Position numbers and translations under genes: made by a program. A DNA stretch of 64,000 nucleotides from Sphagnum magellanicum (Eukaryota > Streptophyta > Sphagnopsida > Sphagnales > Sphagnaceae), in contig CM038921.1 of the NCBI GenBank assembly GCA_021904315.1, positions 9,640,146 through 9,704,145 of the forward strand, written 5' to 3'. This document shows positions 25,741 through 37,801 of the stretch, in pieces; the first letter of the stretch is position 1; every line of letters begins with the position of its first letter. The notes under the pieces are model-generated. The model did no database searches, was not told the DNA's origin, and worked only from the letters and a program-made list of their open reading frames with translations.

Positions 25741-28430
25741 CACAGGGGGTAGTCAATAAAGCCTCTTCCTCGTTACGTGTGCAGGCCTTGCGCTGCAGGA
25801 CGGCTGTCCTGCGGGAACCCGTGGCCCGCTGGGAGCGCGTGCGTAGTTCGTGCGTTAGAACCAGCCGTCAGGTCGGAGTGTTAGCTATGTACTCTCTATA
25901 TACACCTAAAAACGCCGACTCCACACTCGTGCTGTTATTTCACTTCGCCAACACATCATCATTCGGGCCGATGTCCGATCGAATTCCACAGCGTTGCGGC
26001 GACGGGATTAGGCATCATCACTCTAATTGTTCGTCATATCCTGATCTCCGATAACATCAAGCAGAACTGAAATATATTTTGCCGGTTCACCAGCCAAGAC
26101 GATCTCTGGCCGACCAGTCATCCTCATATATATATATAAGCTACTGTTATGTGCACCAGCAGGAGATCGAGGAAGGTTTGAACATACCAGCAGGCCTGGA
26201 GAGATTATGAGATATAAGTACCTACTGATGATCGTCCTGCAGGCAGGAAGCACAACAGCTGCTTATCTCGAGAAAAGGCCCAGGCCCATAATTCCCCCTC
26301 TTTAACCCCATGAGGCCTGTGAGTACTTATGCATTCCAGAAGCTGCCTGATCACGTTCCAGACGACATAGCAGGAAGGCCGAGAAAGCGAGAGCATGAAC
26401 ACAGAATTTGTACAGGCTGATCGACAATATAGAAACCCCCATCCCCCCCAAACCCCTAAACAAACCCCCCCCCCCCCCCAAAAAAAAATCCTCTTAAGGT
26501 AGGAAACGCAGAAACAACCCTTAGCAGAGTAAATTATGAATGCTGCTTCTGCTGGTCCTCTCGACTCCTTTCCCCTTGCCTTACAGTCAGCTTGCCCGCC
26601 CAGACAAGTTGGCTGTGTTATCCACGGTGTCAGATCCAATTCTAGACTTCTTCCCTTTGCTATATATAATCCCCTGCTCCGACACACACTTCCCCAAACG
26701 GTCACTCCCTGAACGTTTGCGGGCACCCTATTTTAGTCTTCTGCTAGAGCGCACCCCCCCCCCGGGTCGCCCCATCTAGCCCTCACCCTCTAGATGTCTT
26801 TCTAGATCATTTACTAGTCCTGCTCAAGTAAAAACTCTGATTTATACTTTTAACACACTAATTTCTTCGTACTGCAGCGGCAGCAAGGCGCCATTGATCC
26901 TCAAAAGCTCAGCAGCAGTTAATTAGTGTGTGACTTTGAAACCTGTTCCTGCAGGTGAATCCACAAAAAACCCATTTCCTTACTTGAGGCTGCACGACAG
27001 TGTGTCGAGATTTAAAAACAAAGTGTCCAGCATATAACCTGCTGGCGGAGTTTATAATTACTGCCCCCATGAAATCTACCCGTGCAACAAGAACAGCAAC
27101 AACTACTACTACTAAAACGACACTGACGTTATGCAGGATAATCAGGCGCTGTCGGTTACCCTCACTAGCTAGTGGAGATGAGTTCGCGGATCGTAAAGCC
27201 ACCTAGCCAGTGGCACCTACAGACTTCTACTCTCGGGGTGGATATATGCAAGTGTAAAGATGACTGATCTAGGGCACCAAGTAAACCTAGAGGGGGAAAA
27301 AAACAAACAAACCCAAAGGAACAAGCTTTTACTCCTCTGCCACCGTTCCAAAAGTTGTGTACCCGGCATGTTAGTACTTACTCAGGACTCCCCCAAGTGT
27401 TCGTGCTTGAAACCTATACCAGAGCTACTTACAGCCAATAGCCCATCCTTCAGTTGGGGAAGAGCACCGAATCTTGGTAAGGAATTGTCCGTCCCAAGAA
27501 CAGTGCTGATCCACAGTCCATACGTCCACATATGAGAGAAGGAGTCCTAATCCTCCGGCTAATGTCTCTAGCTTACGAAATTAGGGGTTAATCCATCCTC
27601 TAGGTCATTAAGGATTAATCCTGATACAGCTCAGCTCACGGCTCCCAAAAAGGATAAATTAACGCACTCGTTATTAATAGTAATCCAGCTCTTAATGCCG
27701 CTCTTAAGCTATTATACAGGCTGTTAGTGCTTTGATGAGAGCAATCAACAAGCTGCCTCGTTGAACGTCAAATCAAAATAAATAACAGGAGGCCGGCCCT
27801 GTTGGTAATAAAACTGAGTAAGTCGCAGCCGTAGTTGATCCTAATCCTTTTTCTACCAGTCGTTGCTGCCCGTTTATTTTGCTATGAAGTTAGTACATGT
27901 AAAGATGCCATTTGGAAAGAAAAAAAATGAAAACGAAAAAAACACAACTGGGTGGACGCTCCTCAAGAGACCAAAAATAAACCCTGTTTTAGTTATTGAT
28001 CCCTGAGAGATTTGTTTTTTAAATCGGCTATACAAAAATTTGAATTTTTTATTTGCCAAATTTCCAAATATCTAAATTAAAATTAGCCAGATTCCATCCC
28101 AAGATGCAGCAGGTAGCCAAACATATAGAAGGATGTTCGAATTTTATTGACATTCATATTTTTATCCCCAAATCTCGCTAAATTGTCTTATGGATGATCG
28201 TCACGTCAGCTACATCACAAAATTGAAAAAAAAACCCTGACTCTCAGTCCCTCTCCCCAAATCCTCCCCGCCACCCTCCATGGACATTTCTCCAAACCCA
28301 CCCCGGGAACACGTGCATGGAAACGAAAATAACAAAATTAATCAAAACAATCGTAAGTGAAGAATAAACAATGCTAGGGCAGTGATAAATGAATGAATCT
28401 GAATATTGATGAGTGCCTGATGATATACTG
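25741..28430. other. AHL upstream region, no further gene supported
   Basis: Contains a C15 run at 26465-26479 followed by A9, and a C10 run near 26754-26763. Overlapping ORFs on both strands (the longest is 173 codons on the minus strand at 26205-26726) lack domains. The region probably includes AHL promoter sequence. Confidence 0.4.
25897..25902 (-). promoter_or_regulatory. Candidate TATA box of AHL
   Basis: TATATA (read GTATATAG on the minus strand), about 320 bp upstream of the AHL start codon. The position is plausible for a promoter with a GA-rich leader. Other TATA-like runs at 26127-26139 and 26663-26670 are alternatives. Confidence 0.25.
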
Positions 28431-28433
28431 GGA

Positions 28434-28456
28434 ACTCTCTCTCTCTCTCTCTCTCT
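28434..28456. repeat. (CT)n microsatellite
   Basis: About eleven CT units. Confidence 0.9.
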
Positions 28457-29821
28457 ATCAGTCTCTCTGCCTTTCTGAATCCTGCTGGCCTCGCCTGCCC
28501 TGGCTGCCTACCTAGTACAGGCTTAGTGATTAAGTTCCAAATGGAAACAAAATCTGTAAAGTCCACCATAGACACTGGCTCCAATACCCTCCCTTCATCC
28601 CCCCACGTGGATTTCACGGTGCAACGAAGTGGCGTAGGATCATCCTCATCTACCCAAAGTCGGCGCAGACTTAGTGGTGGGCAGTGGGCAGGGAGAAGCG
28701 GGAAGAGAAGGATACCTTTAGGAAGAGGTGTGATTTTTCTTCCTAACAGCAAGGCTGCAGGTGTAATGTAAATGGCTCCATTAATCATAAATCAGTGCAT
28801 AATCATAATCAGCTAGTAAAAATCCCAACTTCCCCCCCTTTTTCCCCTGCTCTCTGTCATCAACGCGCGTAGGCTACTCATGGCCATGTCTGTAGCTATA
28901 GCGCGCGAGCTGCGGCGAGTGGAGCAAGTATCGCGCCGATGTTTCTGCTATTGCTCACTGTTACACTGTTCAGCGCGGACCCTCGTATTCACATGTCTCC
29001 CTTCTGCATGCGCGCCCTGCCCTACGCTGCCCTCACTCACTCACTATTACTCTCCATTAATTTAAACCTTTGTTATGTTTTTCTTTTCTTCTCAACGGTA
29101 CAAGGTTGAAAGAAAGCTAGCTACTACACCACTTTACGAATATTGTGTGTTTTTTTTATCACCAACTTCATCATCTTTAATTGCTACGTCCGTTTTTTAT
29201 AACCCCCCCCCCCCCCAGAGAAAAAAGGCTCCTTCGGACCATAGTACATGAGAAGGTAATGCCATGTTTTCTGTCCCCCCCTCGCCCCCCCCCCTCGGCC
29301 CCACCTCCCCGGCCATCAATCAAACACCCCATTACATAGATGATCATAAGTGGAGATGATCAAGAAATGGACTCCAGCAGAAGCCCCTGCTAGTACTTAC
29401 TACATCATAAACACCTTATTGAGGTGGTTGTATACCTTATGTACCACTTCCGACTATAAAAGTGCCCTATGATTACCTATCAGCAGCAGGAGCCTTTGAT
29501 GACAAACTAAGTATGTTTGTTCTAGACTTATCATGAGTTTAGTTCCAAGACCTAAGTAGTGCTGACAACTTATTGTTCCTTTTTCTAGGTTAAATTGGTG
29601 CAGCTCACATTTTGAAGGGAAACACACTGGGAACTTCAGAGAGCATTTTGGGAACCGGTTGGGAGCATATTGGGAAATTTATGGGAACACAAAAAAGATT
29701 TCCGTCCCCCTCCCCACCCCCCAAAACCCAAAAGAAAAAAACTAAGGTCCCCTGGGCTTTCTCATTGTCTGCATTCAAGTTCTATTTTCAAAACAGGTTG
29801 TCACCATTTTCAACCTGGACT
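28457..29821. other. Intergenic, no gene supported; C14 run at 29203-29216
   Basis: Includes a poly-C run (29203-29216) and a C-rich stretch near 29275-29310. ORFs are short and unrecognised. Confidence 0.4.
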
Positions 29822-29854
29822 AATACCCCCAGTTTATTATAAACTGGGGGTATT
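29822..29854. repeat. Perfect 16-bp-stem palindrome
   Basis: aatacccccagtttat (29822-29837) is exactly reverse-complemented at 29839-29854 with a single-base loop. On RNA it would form a strong hairpin followed by a T run (29853-29858). Confidence 0.9.
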
Positions 29855-30118
29855 TTTTATGACAAGCTGTTTTTACATGTTTGTTCTAGGCTAGACAGTT
29901 TCATGTCTTCATTTGTTTAGGGCCTTTTGTGTACAATAAAGCCCCAGGGTGGTGGCATTCCCAAAATAAGGGGTGCAGGACATGCCACCAGCAGAGTCCG
30001 ACCCATAGTTTGGGATTGTCCCCCCACCCTTGGGCATTACCCATGGGAAAGCATATGAAACTAAGGTCATCAGGAACTTGAATGTATGGAGATCACAAGG
30101 GGGTAGAAGGGTAAAGCG

Positions 30119-30224
30119 TATTATGCCTACTCCTGAAGAGTGGGTGCGATCTTTATTGTGGGAGGGATCTCATGCCTAATCATAGGACTAAGATCCCACC
30201 CACTCTTAAGGAGTAGGTATAATA
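30119..30224. repeat. Foldback element, copy 2, 35-bp arms
   Basis: Arms 30119-30153 and 30190-30224 are inverted copies with 3 mismatches in 35, one of which would be a G-U pair. The loop is about 36 nt. The right arm and flank match the hairpin at 11870-11940, so this is a small non-autonomous repeat family. Confidence 0.8.
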
Positions 30225-33200
30225 TCCCTCCTCTTTTCTAATACGGATATTCATGGATTTAACCTCCCTTGCAAATACACTAGGAAGCTTCTTTGAGTGC
30301 TTTACTATGACAACTTGTATCTTTGATTGTGTGTTTGTTCTAGTTATTACAAGGTTGTAGAGGACATGTTGATGACATCTTGTATTTTACTTTCTGTGTT
30401 TGTTCTAGGTTACATGGTTGTAAAGGACCATTCAATGAGAACTTGTACCTTTGTTTTTGTGTTTGTTCTAACCTCTAGGTTACATAGTTGTAGGATTTGC
30501 TCTTGAGGGCATATTCTCCTGGAGGAAAAGTGGACTGTCTTTCAAATTCATTACCACTTCACCCTTATTTGTTCTTTGTCACTGCAAATTAAACAAACTC
30601 CAAAAATTCTCATGGTTTCATAATAGTGATATGTACATGTTATATGACCAATTGTCATGCCTTTTCCCTTCCCTTTTACTTTTAGGCAGCTCTGTTCTTA
30701 CTTCTCAGCCTCTGGTTTTGTTTTTCCCCATTTTGAGTTTTGCTGTTCGCAAGTAAGCCCGAAGGTATTATTTACCCCCATGTCTAAAGGGAAGGGAGGC
30801 GGGGCAGACCCCCCTCCCGCCCCCCAGCCCACCCAAATTAGTTCAGATGGCCAGATTCAGGTTTAAACACTTGCTGAAATTTTCCTGTGGTGGGAGCAAA
30901 GTAACTTTTGGGAGTAAGAGAGTTTTCCAGCTTTTTCTCTGTTTATGGGCAAATTATGGGCATCCGATGGGCGAATCAGGATGCTTTGAGGTACCCCCTC
31001 CACAATCTCCTTCTTTTAATCTTTTATTTAGTGACTGGATATTTTTGTTTTCTGGGTGTACCCTACCCCAATTCAGGAACTAAAAAGTTTACTACCCAAG
31101 TATAGTTTGTTAGTTCATTCAGATCGTATGGATATGGGACCTGATTGTTTCGTTACCTTGCCTTCAGGATTCAGATACACAATACATGCAATCTTTTATT
31201 CAATTTTCTTTTCCTTTCAATCTAGCTATGCACAGAACAGTAGCAAATAGAAACTATAGGTTAGTCAAGTTGATATATGAACTTTGTGCCAGGAAACACT
31301 CAATCACAATAAGTTACCAAACTTATTGAACTCACGCCTCTCTGTCCCAGACATCCAACAGGGAGTCTACACACATTGTGGAAGCGAGAAGAAATTGGCT
31401 TTGTCATGGCACCCATGGTGTTAAACATGTTAGTGTCAAATTTGTGGTAGGCATTTTTCTGGCCTTGTGTTTCGTCACCTTCTTGTTGATGCTTGTTTGA
31501 CATATTTCAAATGAATTATGTGAGATGTTAGGTTTCTTCTTTGTATGTGTGAGAGTGTTGAGTACATTTTTTTTTCGGTTGTCTACTAGGTCTAAAGTTT
31601 ATATTCATTATATTTTTATTGTATAATTTCCATAAAATTTTAAGACCTTTTTCCCATTTCTGACATGGCCCAAAATTAGCTTGACTAAGGGGACCATTCA
31701 TAAGAAGCACAGAACTGCCACAACCTTTGGTGTTAATAGTTAGTACACGCTGAAGCTTTAAGGTCGGCTCTGTTGATTAGTGTTGCTTACAATTTATGCT
31801 GATGTGTGATGGCTATCCCAATGGTTAGCATCTTTACAACATTGAAATAGCATATTATTGTGCTCATAGAGAATCATAGTAGGGTTTTGTCAGGTCTCAA
31901 TTAACCTAACTCAGTTTTGGTTAGGCATAGGTAAGTCGGCTAATAAAGTTTTAGGGTTAACCCAAGGTTCATGGGATAAACTTGACTAACCTATAGTTTC
32001 TTGATGAGGATTGTAAGATATGGGCTGATGTGGGGCTGGACGTAACATGAGGGGTCAAAGCAATAGGAAGAGGCTACTGCATCATGAGGAGGTGAGCTTC
32101 CTAAGTGCGCCCAACCAAATAGCACAATGGAAACATAGGTCAAGGCATCATTAGTGGGTGATGGCAACTGCTGAAAGGAGGTTTTCAAGAGAGGTGATTC
32201 AAGGGTGAAAGGAGGAAAAGGTACAAAGAACCTGTGCGAAGGTTGGTAAAGTAGGAGCAATAAAAGGGGATGGGTAGGAAGGAGGAGGGGTTTGACCTAG
32301 AAGGGAATGGAAGCTCTGCCTTCCTGTGGGAGAACAAAGGAAAGTAGTGAAATAGAGGAGTGATTTCAGGGAGCTTGAGCAGGTGTGGGCTATTAGTATT
32401 GCTAGGAGTAAAGTGTTGTAAGCAGGAAGAGAAAGAGAAAGTAGGACTGCTCATAGAAGGGGGGTGGGTTTGGTAAGATGGGAGTAGAAGCTTGGTTGGA
32501 GTGGGAATTTAGCATTTAGGAATTAAAGACTATAATGTAAGTACCCTTTTTTCCTTGATGTGTGAAGATTTGTTTTGAAAAACGATGGTTTCCATTTTAT
32601 GCATGTTGTGTGTTCCTGCTATAACTCACTTGTTGAAGTATAGGGCTAGTTATAGTTTGAGCAAAAGGAAGGGGGTGTGAGCCAGGAAGGAGGTTGTTAT
32701 TTAATTTTTTTAAAAACAAGTTAAAATCTAAATTAGAAAGGAGGGTGGGCAAATTTTGCTAAGCAAAGGGTCACACCTTTGCATTAGGCTAGTTAGCCTA
32801 TCTTAAGCAAAAGATAACAGAGGAGATACTTCATGTGACTTTGTTGTAACTTTTTCTAATAGGTTTGTTATATTGGTGTTATTAAATTAATCAGGAGTGT
32901 TTTGGGATAAAAGGGGTTAGAAGGGGGAAAACCTTACCAAACTGTGACACCTCTTGGATGTCCTCCAATGGGCGGGGGAGTGACGCAAGTAAGGCTGCTA
33001 GGGAGGCACTAATTTTGTCCCTAATAGGTTGTAGCTTTGATATTTCATTCAAAAAGGAAATAATCATAATTTATAAAATCAGAAGAAGCTTATGTAATAT
33101 CAAATTCATGTCAAAATAACATTCTATGGTGAGTTTCTACACATTATGGCCCAAGCAAACACCTTGAACCCCAATCAAATTTATTGGCTTTGTCCCACAC

Positions 33201-33582
33201 TTGGGATAGACATTCCTTTTGGGTGGGTACAAGGGATGAAAAATCAAATTAGGTTAAAGGGAGAAGGTTTTGGTAAGAGTAGGTGGAGTTCAATTTTTTT
33301 TTAAATTCAAATTAATTTTACATGACATATTTTTAAGTTGTTTATGATATCACCATATTTTGTCTTAAATGCTTTGTCCATAATTTTAAATCTAATTTAG
33401 TGAGAATTCCATTTTTTCAATTTCAAAATAAACTAATCTCTTTTTACTCTCTATTATTCTTCTTATTTCACAACTTTTTCAAAAATCATTTTCTAAATTT
33501 TCTAAATTTTTCCCATTGCATTCCATGTGTGTCACACATATTCCCATTGATGTCTGCATTATTTCTTTTTTAATATTGGGTA
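30225..33582. other. Intergenic, no gene supported
   Basis: Only small ORFs (up to 89 codons) without domains. Purine-biased between about 32000 and 33000. Confidence 0.4.
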
Positions 33583-34100
33583 AAAACATAGTCAAAGGAG
33601 CCACCCAAGTGAGTGGACACTCCTTTAACACTATATTTTTGTATGTTTGAAAAATCACAAGTGAAATATAATTGTTTGGATTGTCATAAATAAATAAATA
33701 AATATTTTTCATTAATGACAAAGTTTACATGTTCAAAACACTTAAATCTTGAAGGTGGATAGTTCTTTTTTTCTCAAATGTACTTTAATTTTACCAAATG
33801 TACACCATTCCTTTTGAAAAGTTGAAGAGGATTTTAACATTGATAATTAAAAGGGCAAAAGGACTTGAACTAATGAAAAAAAAAATTATAATTGATTTTA
33901 GCACATTTGGCTCAAAAGTGTTATATTGACCTTGAAAATTATGGATTTTGAAAATGTGTTTTTAACAAAAGTTGTTCATGTTTGTGATAAAGGGCATGAA
34001 TGCATATTATACATGATATAAAATCAATTTGTAATCAAAATGTATTTTTATTTAAAATGCAATGTTAAAGGGAGTACCCAAATTACAAATTTTGAAGTGA
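33583..34100 (+). repeat. Dispersed ~530-bp repeat, copy 1
   Basis: Begins 'gggtaaaaacatagtc', 'ggagcca', 'ccaagtgagtg' and ends near 'aatgcaatgt', 'aaaggga'. It aligns along its length with 50755-51315 in the same orientation, with many substitutions and small indels. There is no coding content. Confidence 0.75.
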
Positions 34101-34631
34101 TTCTTTTTTCATTATTATGGTGAAATAGTATCAAACAACTACCCACCCAGAAGAAAAATATAAAGCATTAGGTACTCACCTGATGCTAAATTAAATAAGT
34201 TTTGTTTTTTGGTATTCCAGGGAAATAATATCAACTACTACAGACCATTCATTTATAAGAAATTGTAGAACATTCCTAAGGCAACCACCCCATGCTAAAT
34301 TTTGAGCTTTTTTTTTCTTTCATTTCTTTTGATTTTGTGGGGGAATATTATTGAGTAGCATTTCATGTTAATTTAAGTTTTTTTATTTTTAAGGAAATAA
34401 TATTGAGTAGCCACTTGATTTTTTGGGGTTGATTTTGTGGGATGGCATGAACATAATAAAGTATGTTAACTAGAGACACTTGCTGTTTTTTTGGAAAGTA
34501 TCATAAAATATGCCTTAATATATTGAATTCATGAATATTATTTAGATTAATGATCAAAAATTAAAAGTTCTTTGACTTCATTACATAATATTGAAAACCA
34601 CATGTTTTAATATGCATTTAAAGGTGAAAGT

Positions 34632-34700
34632 AGATAAAAAGGAGCCAAGCAATGTGTGGACACTCCTTAAAAACTAGTTTTTGAAATTTTGAAAAATCGC
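34632..34700 (+). repeat. Partial third copy of the dispersed repeat
   Basis: Shares 'aaggagcca' and 'tggacactcctt', and then 'tttgaaaaatc', with the start of the copy at 33583. Only the first 70 or so bases match clearly. An A23 homopolymer follows (34720-34742). Confidence 0.4.
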
Positions 34701-34719
34701 CATGGGAACACCATATGTC

Positions 34720-34742
34720 AAAAAAAAAAAAAAAAAAAAAAA
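34720..34742. repeat. Poly-A tract, about 23 bases
   Basis: Uninterrupted A run. It could be a retroposed tail, but no retroposed gene is recognisable upstream. Confidence 0.9.
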
Positions 34743-36182
34743 TTCAAAAAAATTCTTATACTTTCAAAGTTGCAACCACAAAATTTTCATGAAAATTCGC
34801 CATGTTTCAAGAGTCCTTTAAATGTTTAAATCATTCAAAAAAACATGTGGACATGTGGTTTTTTTGTATCAAAAGTTTTTTTCCCTTTTGAAATGCTCAC
34901 CAAATTGTTTCAAGATTTTTGGGAACTTTAATATATTCCACAAGAAAGGATCCATGTGTTCAAAACATTCAAAAAATAAAAATACATATACATTTTTAGA
35001 TTTTAATATTTGAATGTCCTTTTACACTATTATAGTTTTGAATTTGTAATCATAATTCAAAGTAAAGTTATAGATTTGACTATAATGTAAGGCTTGACAC
35101 CAAAAAAAATTGAGATTTTATCATGTTATATGTCATATTTGGCCTCAAATTTGATATTTAGTTTTTAAAACTATGTGAAAAATGTAATATAAACCAATAA
35201 AAAATTACCATGTGGAAAATGCAATCCTTGGAAATGACTTTAACCCTGGTGGAACTACCTATTTTTTTCATGTTTTCACCTTTAAATACATTTTTTGAAA
35301 TGCAAGTATTAGAAAATATGTCATAATTTTGCAAAATAGACTTATTGTATAACATCAATTAGAATTATTGTACTTTCAAGTTAATAAAGGCCTAGTGTGT
35401 ATGGATATAGTTTTAACGTTTCACATTATAATGATAATCTATCAAAATTTTAATGTAAAAGTAGGAAAATTTGAACAACCAACCAATTTAGAACATCCTT
35501 TTCATTCATTTTTCTTATATAGAAATTCTTCAAACTTTATGTTCAATTTACAAATAAACTCAATGAAGTGCTCTATGATTTCAAAATGTAATTTAAATAG
35601 GTTTTTAATATCTTTTTGAATGTGAATGTTGAAAAGAAACTATTTTTGAAATTAAATTTTCTTAAGACTACTTTTTTAGCATACTTTATCATGCTTGGAC
35701 TTAGGATTTTCCCCACATTGATTTCAATTTCTTTTGGTGTTTCAAAAAATAATATTAAGTTTTTAAAAATAAATCCATTACCTAAATTACTTTTACAAAT
35801 ATTTGTCAAATCCCCTTTCAAAACCTTCATTTCCTTTGCCATTATCTTTGTCATTTCTCACATACACTTTGAAAACTTCCATTTCAAAGTGAACACTATG
35901 CCAAATGTGGTTTCTATGATTATGACATGTTGCAACTGTTGCCCAAAATAATCATGTAGTTGTCAGTGGACTTGAGTTGGAAACATTTTGATAACTATAA
36001 TCATAATTGTGAATCTTTGACTATAAATATGATTATGATTACAACTAGAAGTAATTATGATTACATATATGACTACACAACTAATGTAACCATATTGAAA
36101 TAATTCCTTGACCTTGTTTCAACAAGTTTAAAAAAAAACTAAAGTACATATCAACATGGTCAAATTTATATTGGAAGCCTAA
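34743..36182. other. AT-rich intergenic DNA
   Basis: Low-complexity, AT-rich, no recognisable gene. The overlapping ORFs on both strands at 35573-35951 are shadows in AT-rich DNA. Confidence 0.4.
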
Positions 36183-36225
36183 TTTAGCTTAATTTAATTT
36201 AATTTAATTTAATCTAATTTAAAGA
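36183..36225. repeat. TTTAA-type tandem repeat, left fragment
   Basis: Runs of 'aattt' units end where the retrotransposon begins, and the same motif resumes at 43890. The element therefore interrupted one array. Confidence 0.8.
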
Positions 36226-36230
36226 ACTAG
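36226..36230. repeat. Target-site duplication, left (actag)
   Basis: Matches 43885-43889 immediately outside the right LTR. Confidence 0.8.
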
Positions 36231-36930
36231 TGTAGCCGAACAACGGGTGGCAGGACAGTGACTCCATGAGTGTGCAGTTGGTGTGAACACAAACCCCTTG
36301 ATATGGGTAATCTGGCCGCCTCCATTGATGAGTGGCGGCGGATTTCCTCTTCATTAGTTTGAGAGGGAAACTGGATATGCATGGAGTGCATCGGAGAAGG
36401 TGGTCTGTCTGTGTGGGATGTGAGGACAGGAAGATGGCGGCGCGTTTGATGAAGAGTAGCGGCGCCACATTGATTAGGGATGGAGGAAAGCCGTTGGTGA
36501 GAAAAGCGAGGAGGAGGAAACTTGCAAAGAAAGCTAGATCCAGGGATACAGAAGGGAGGATGAGGAGTGGAGGACATTACCAGGTTTTGGCAGAAGAACA
36601 AGGAGCTTAGAGAATGCTAGTCTGGTCGCTCTCTTTTTCCGCTACGATTAGTGACCTGAGAGATTTTCGGCTCCTTGATCTAGAAGAGCTTAATGAAAGT
36701 TCAGGAGCAGGCAATCGAGATAGCAATTGTGAGGAGGCAGAAGAGTGAGTTCTGTACAAGACATTGTGTGTAATGAGAATTATGGAATTTTGCCCCTGAG
36801 ATCCATTTCGTTTGAATTGTATGTTGCATAGTTGTGGAATTGCATCGTGCGCGCTTTGTCAGAACGCGGCAGCGTCGAGAGAGGTCTGGTTAGTGTTGTG
36901 TCCTCTTCGTTTCTCTGGATCCCTCCTTTT
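36231..36930 (+). repeat. 5' LTR, 700 bp
   Basis: Starts TGTAGCCG and ends in a T-run directly before the PBS. Near-identical to 43178-43877. Antisense or sense ORFs of 80-125 codons inside it occur in both LTRs and are not recognised as genes. Confidence 0.9.
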
Positions 36931-36942
36931 TGGTATCAGAGC
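36931..36942 (+). other. Primer-binding site, initiator tRNA-Met type
   Basis: TGGTATCAGAGC is the standard plant PBS complementary to the 3' end of initiator tRNA-Met, placed immediately after the 5' LTR. Confidence 0.95.
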
Positions 36943-37801
36943 AGGTTACGTGGTTGTGGCCAGTATAGAGCTTGTGACAATCGAGGTAATATGAGACGTG
37001 AGGACCATGTCTTCGTCTAGTAGAGAAGAGATCCCTGAGGAGCTCTTGACACAGGAAAATCATGAGCTGAACTTGGTGCGTAGATTCGATTTCTGGACCA
37101 TTCAAAACGGGCCACAAAGGGGAGCCGTGATCTTGCGATTTCTGGGTTTTGGCATAGTTAGAATTGTAGGTATAAATCTTGACCAAGCTCGAGTAAGGGA
37201 CATCGCTGTGGAAGTGTCCCACAGTGGATTCTACACCAGTGCACGAGTATAGGTGAGAGTTACAGATGGAACAAGGGGGTGGGCATGGACCTCAGAACTT
37301 CAAGACAACTTCCACTTCACCTCCTACCTTGCGTAGGGTCGCTCTTGAACTGGCAGAAAGGCAATGCAGTGTCCCAAGGCTGGGGGACATATGGATTCCT
37401 AGATCGGAAGTGTCGCCGAACCATTTTGTGAGGGTGTACATACCTGGAGTAGAAGACTTGTTTCAAGAGGGAGATCGCCTGCTTCGGGTGGAGCATAGCG
37501 GATCCCGATCCCGCCTGATTAGCTAGAGGGTGTGGTTAGGACAAGACGGGCTATGGTGATTTCAACAGCAGTCGACGGATGAGCAACATTTCTCTGCCAT
37601 CCCATCAAACTTTGAACCTCTGAGACCTGTGTATGAAGGAGCTCAGTCAGAGTTCAATGTGTAGCCCAACATCTGTGTTTTTATGATCAGAGTTGAGCGA
37701 CAGCAAATAAAGCAGTTGTTAAGTTTGTACATTTTTGTCTAAAGACTTTGTGTGTGTGAATAGCTTTACAATTTTCTCTGTCTTCATTTCACATCTGCAG
37801 A

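Noticed and set aside
26205-26726. 173-codon minus-strand ORF upstream of AHL
   Set aside because: It crosses a poly-C/poly-A tract (encoding a glycine run), has no recognisable domain and starts at a non-conserved position. It looks like a chance ORF.
35573-35951. Overlapping 93- and 111-codon ORFs on opposite strands
   Set aside because: AT-rich low-complexity translation (F, I, K, N rich) with no domain. Mutual shadows.
36227-36610. Antisense and sense ORFs of 84-125 codons within the LTRs
   Set aside because: Both LTRs carry them simply because the LTRs are copies. The sequence has no recognised domain, and one LTR gains a stop (43498) in the sense frame.
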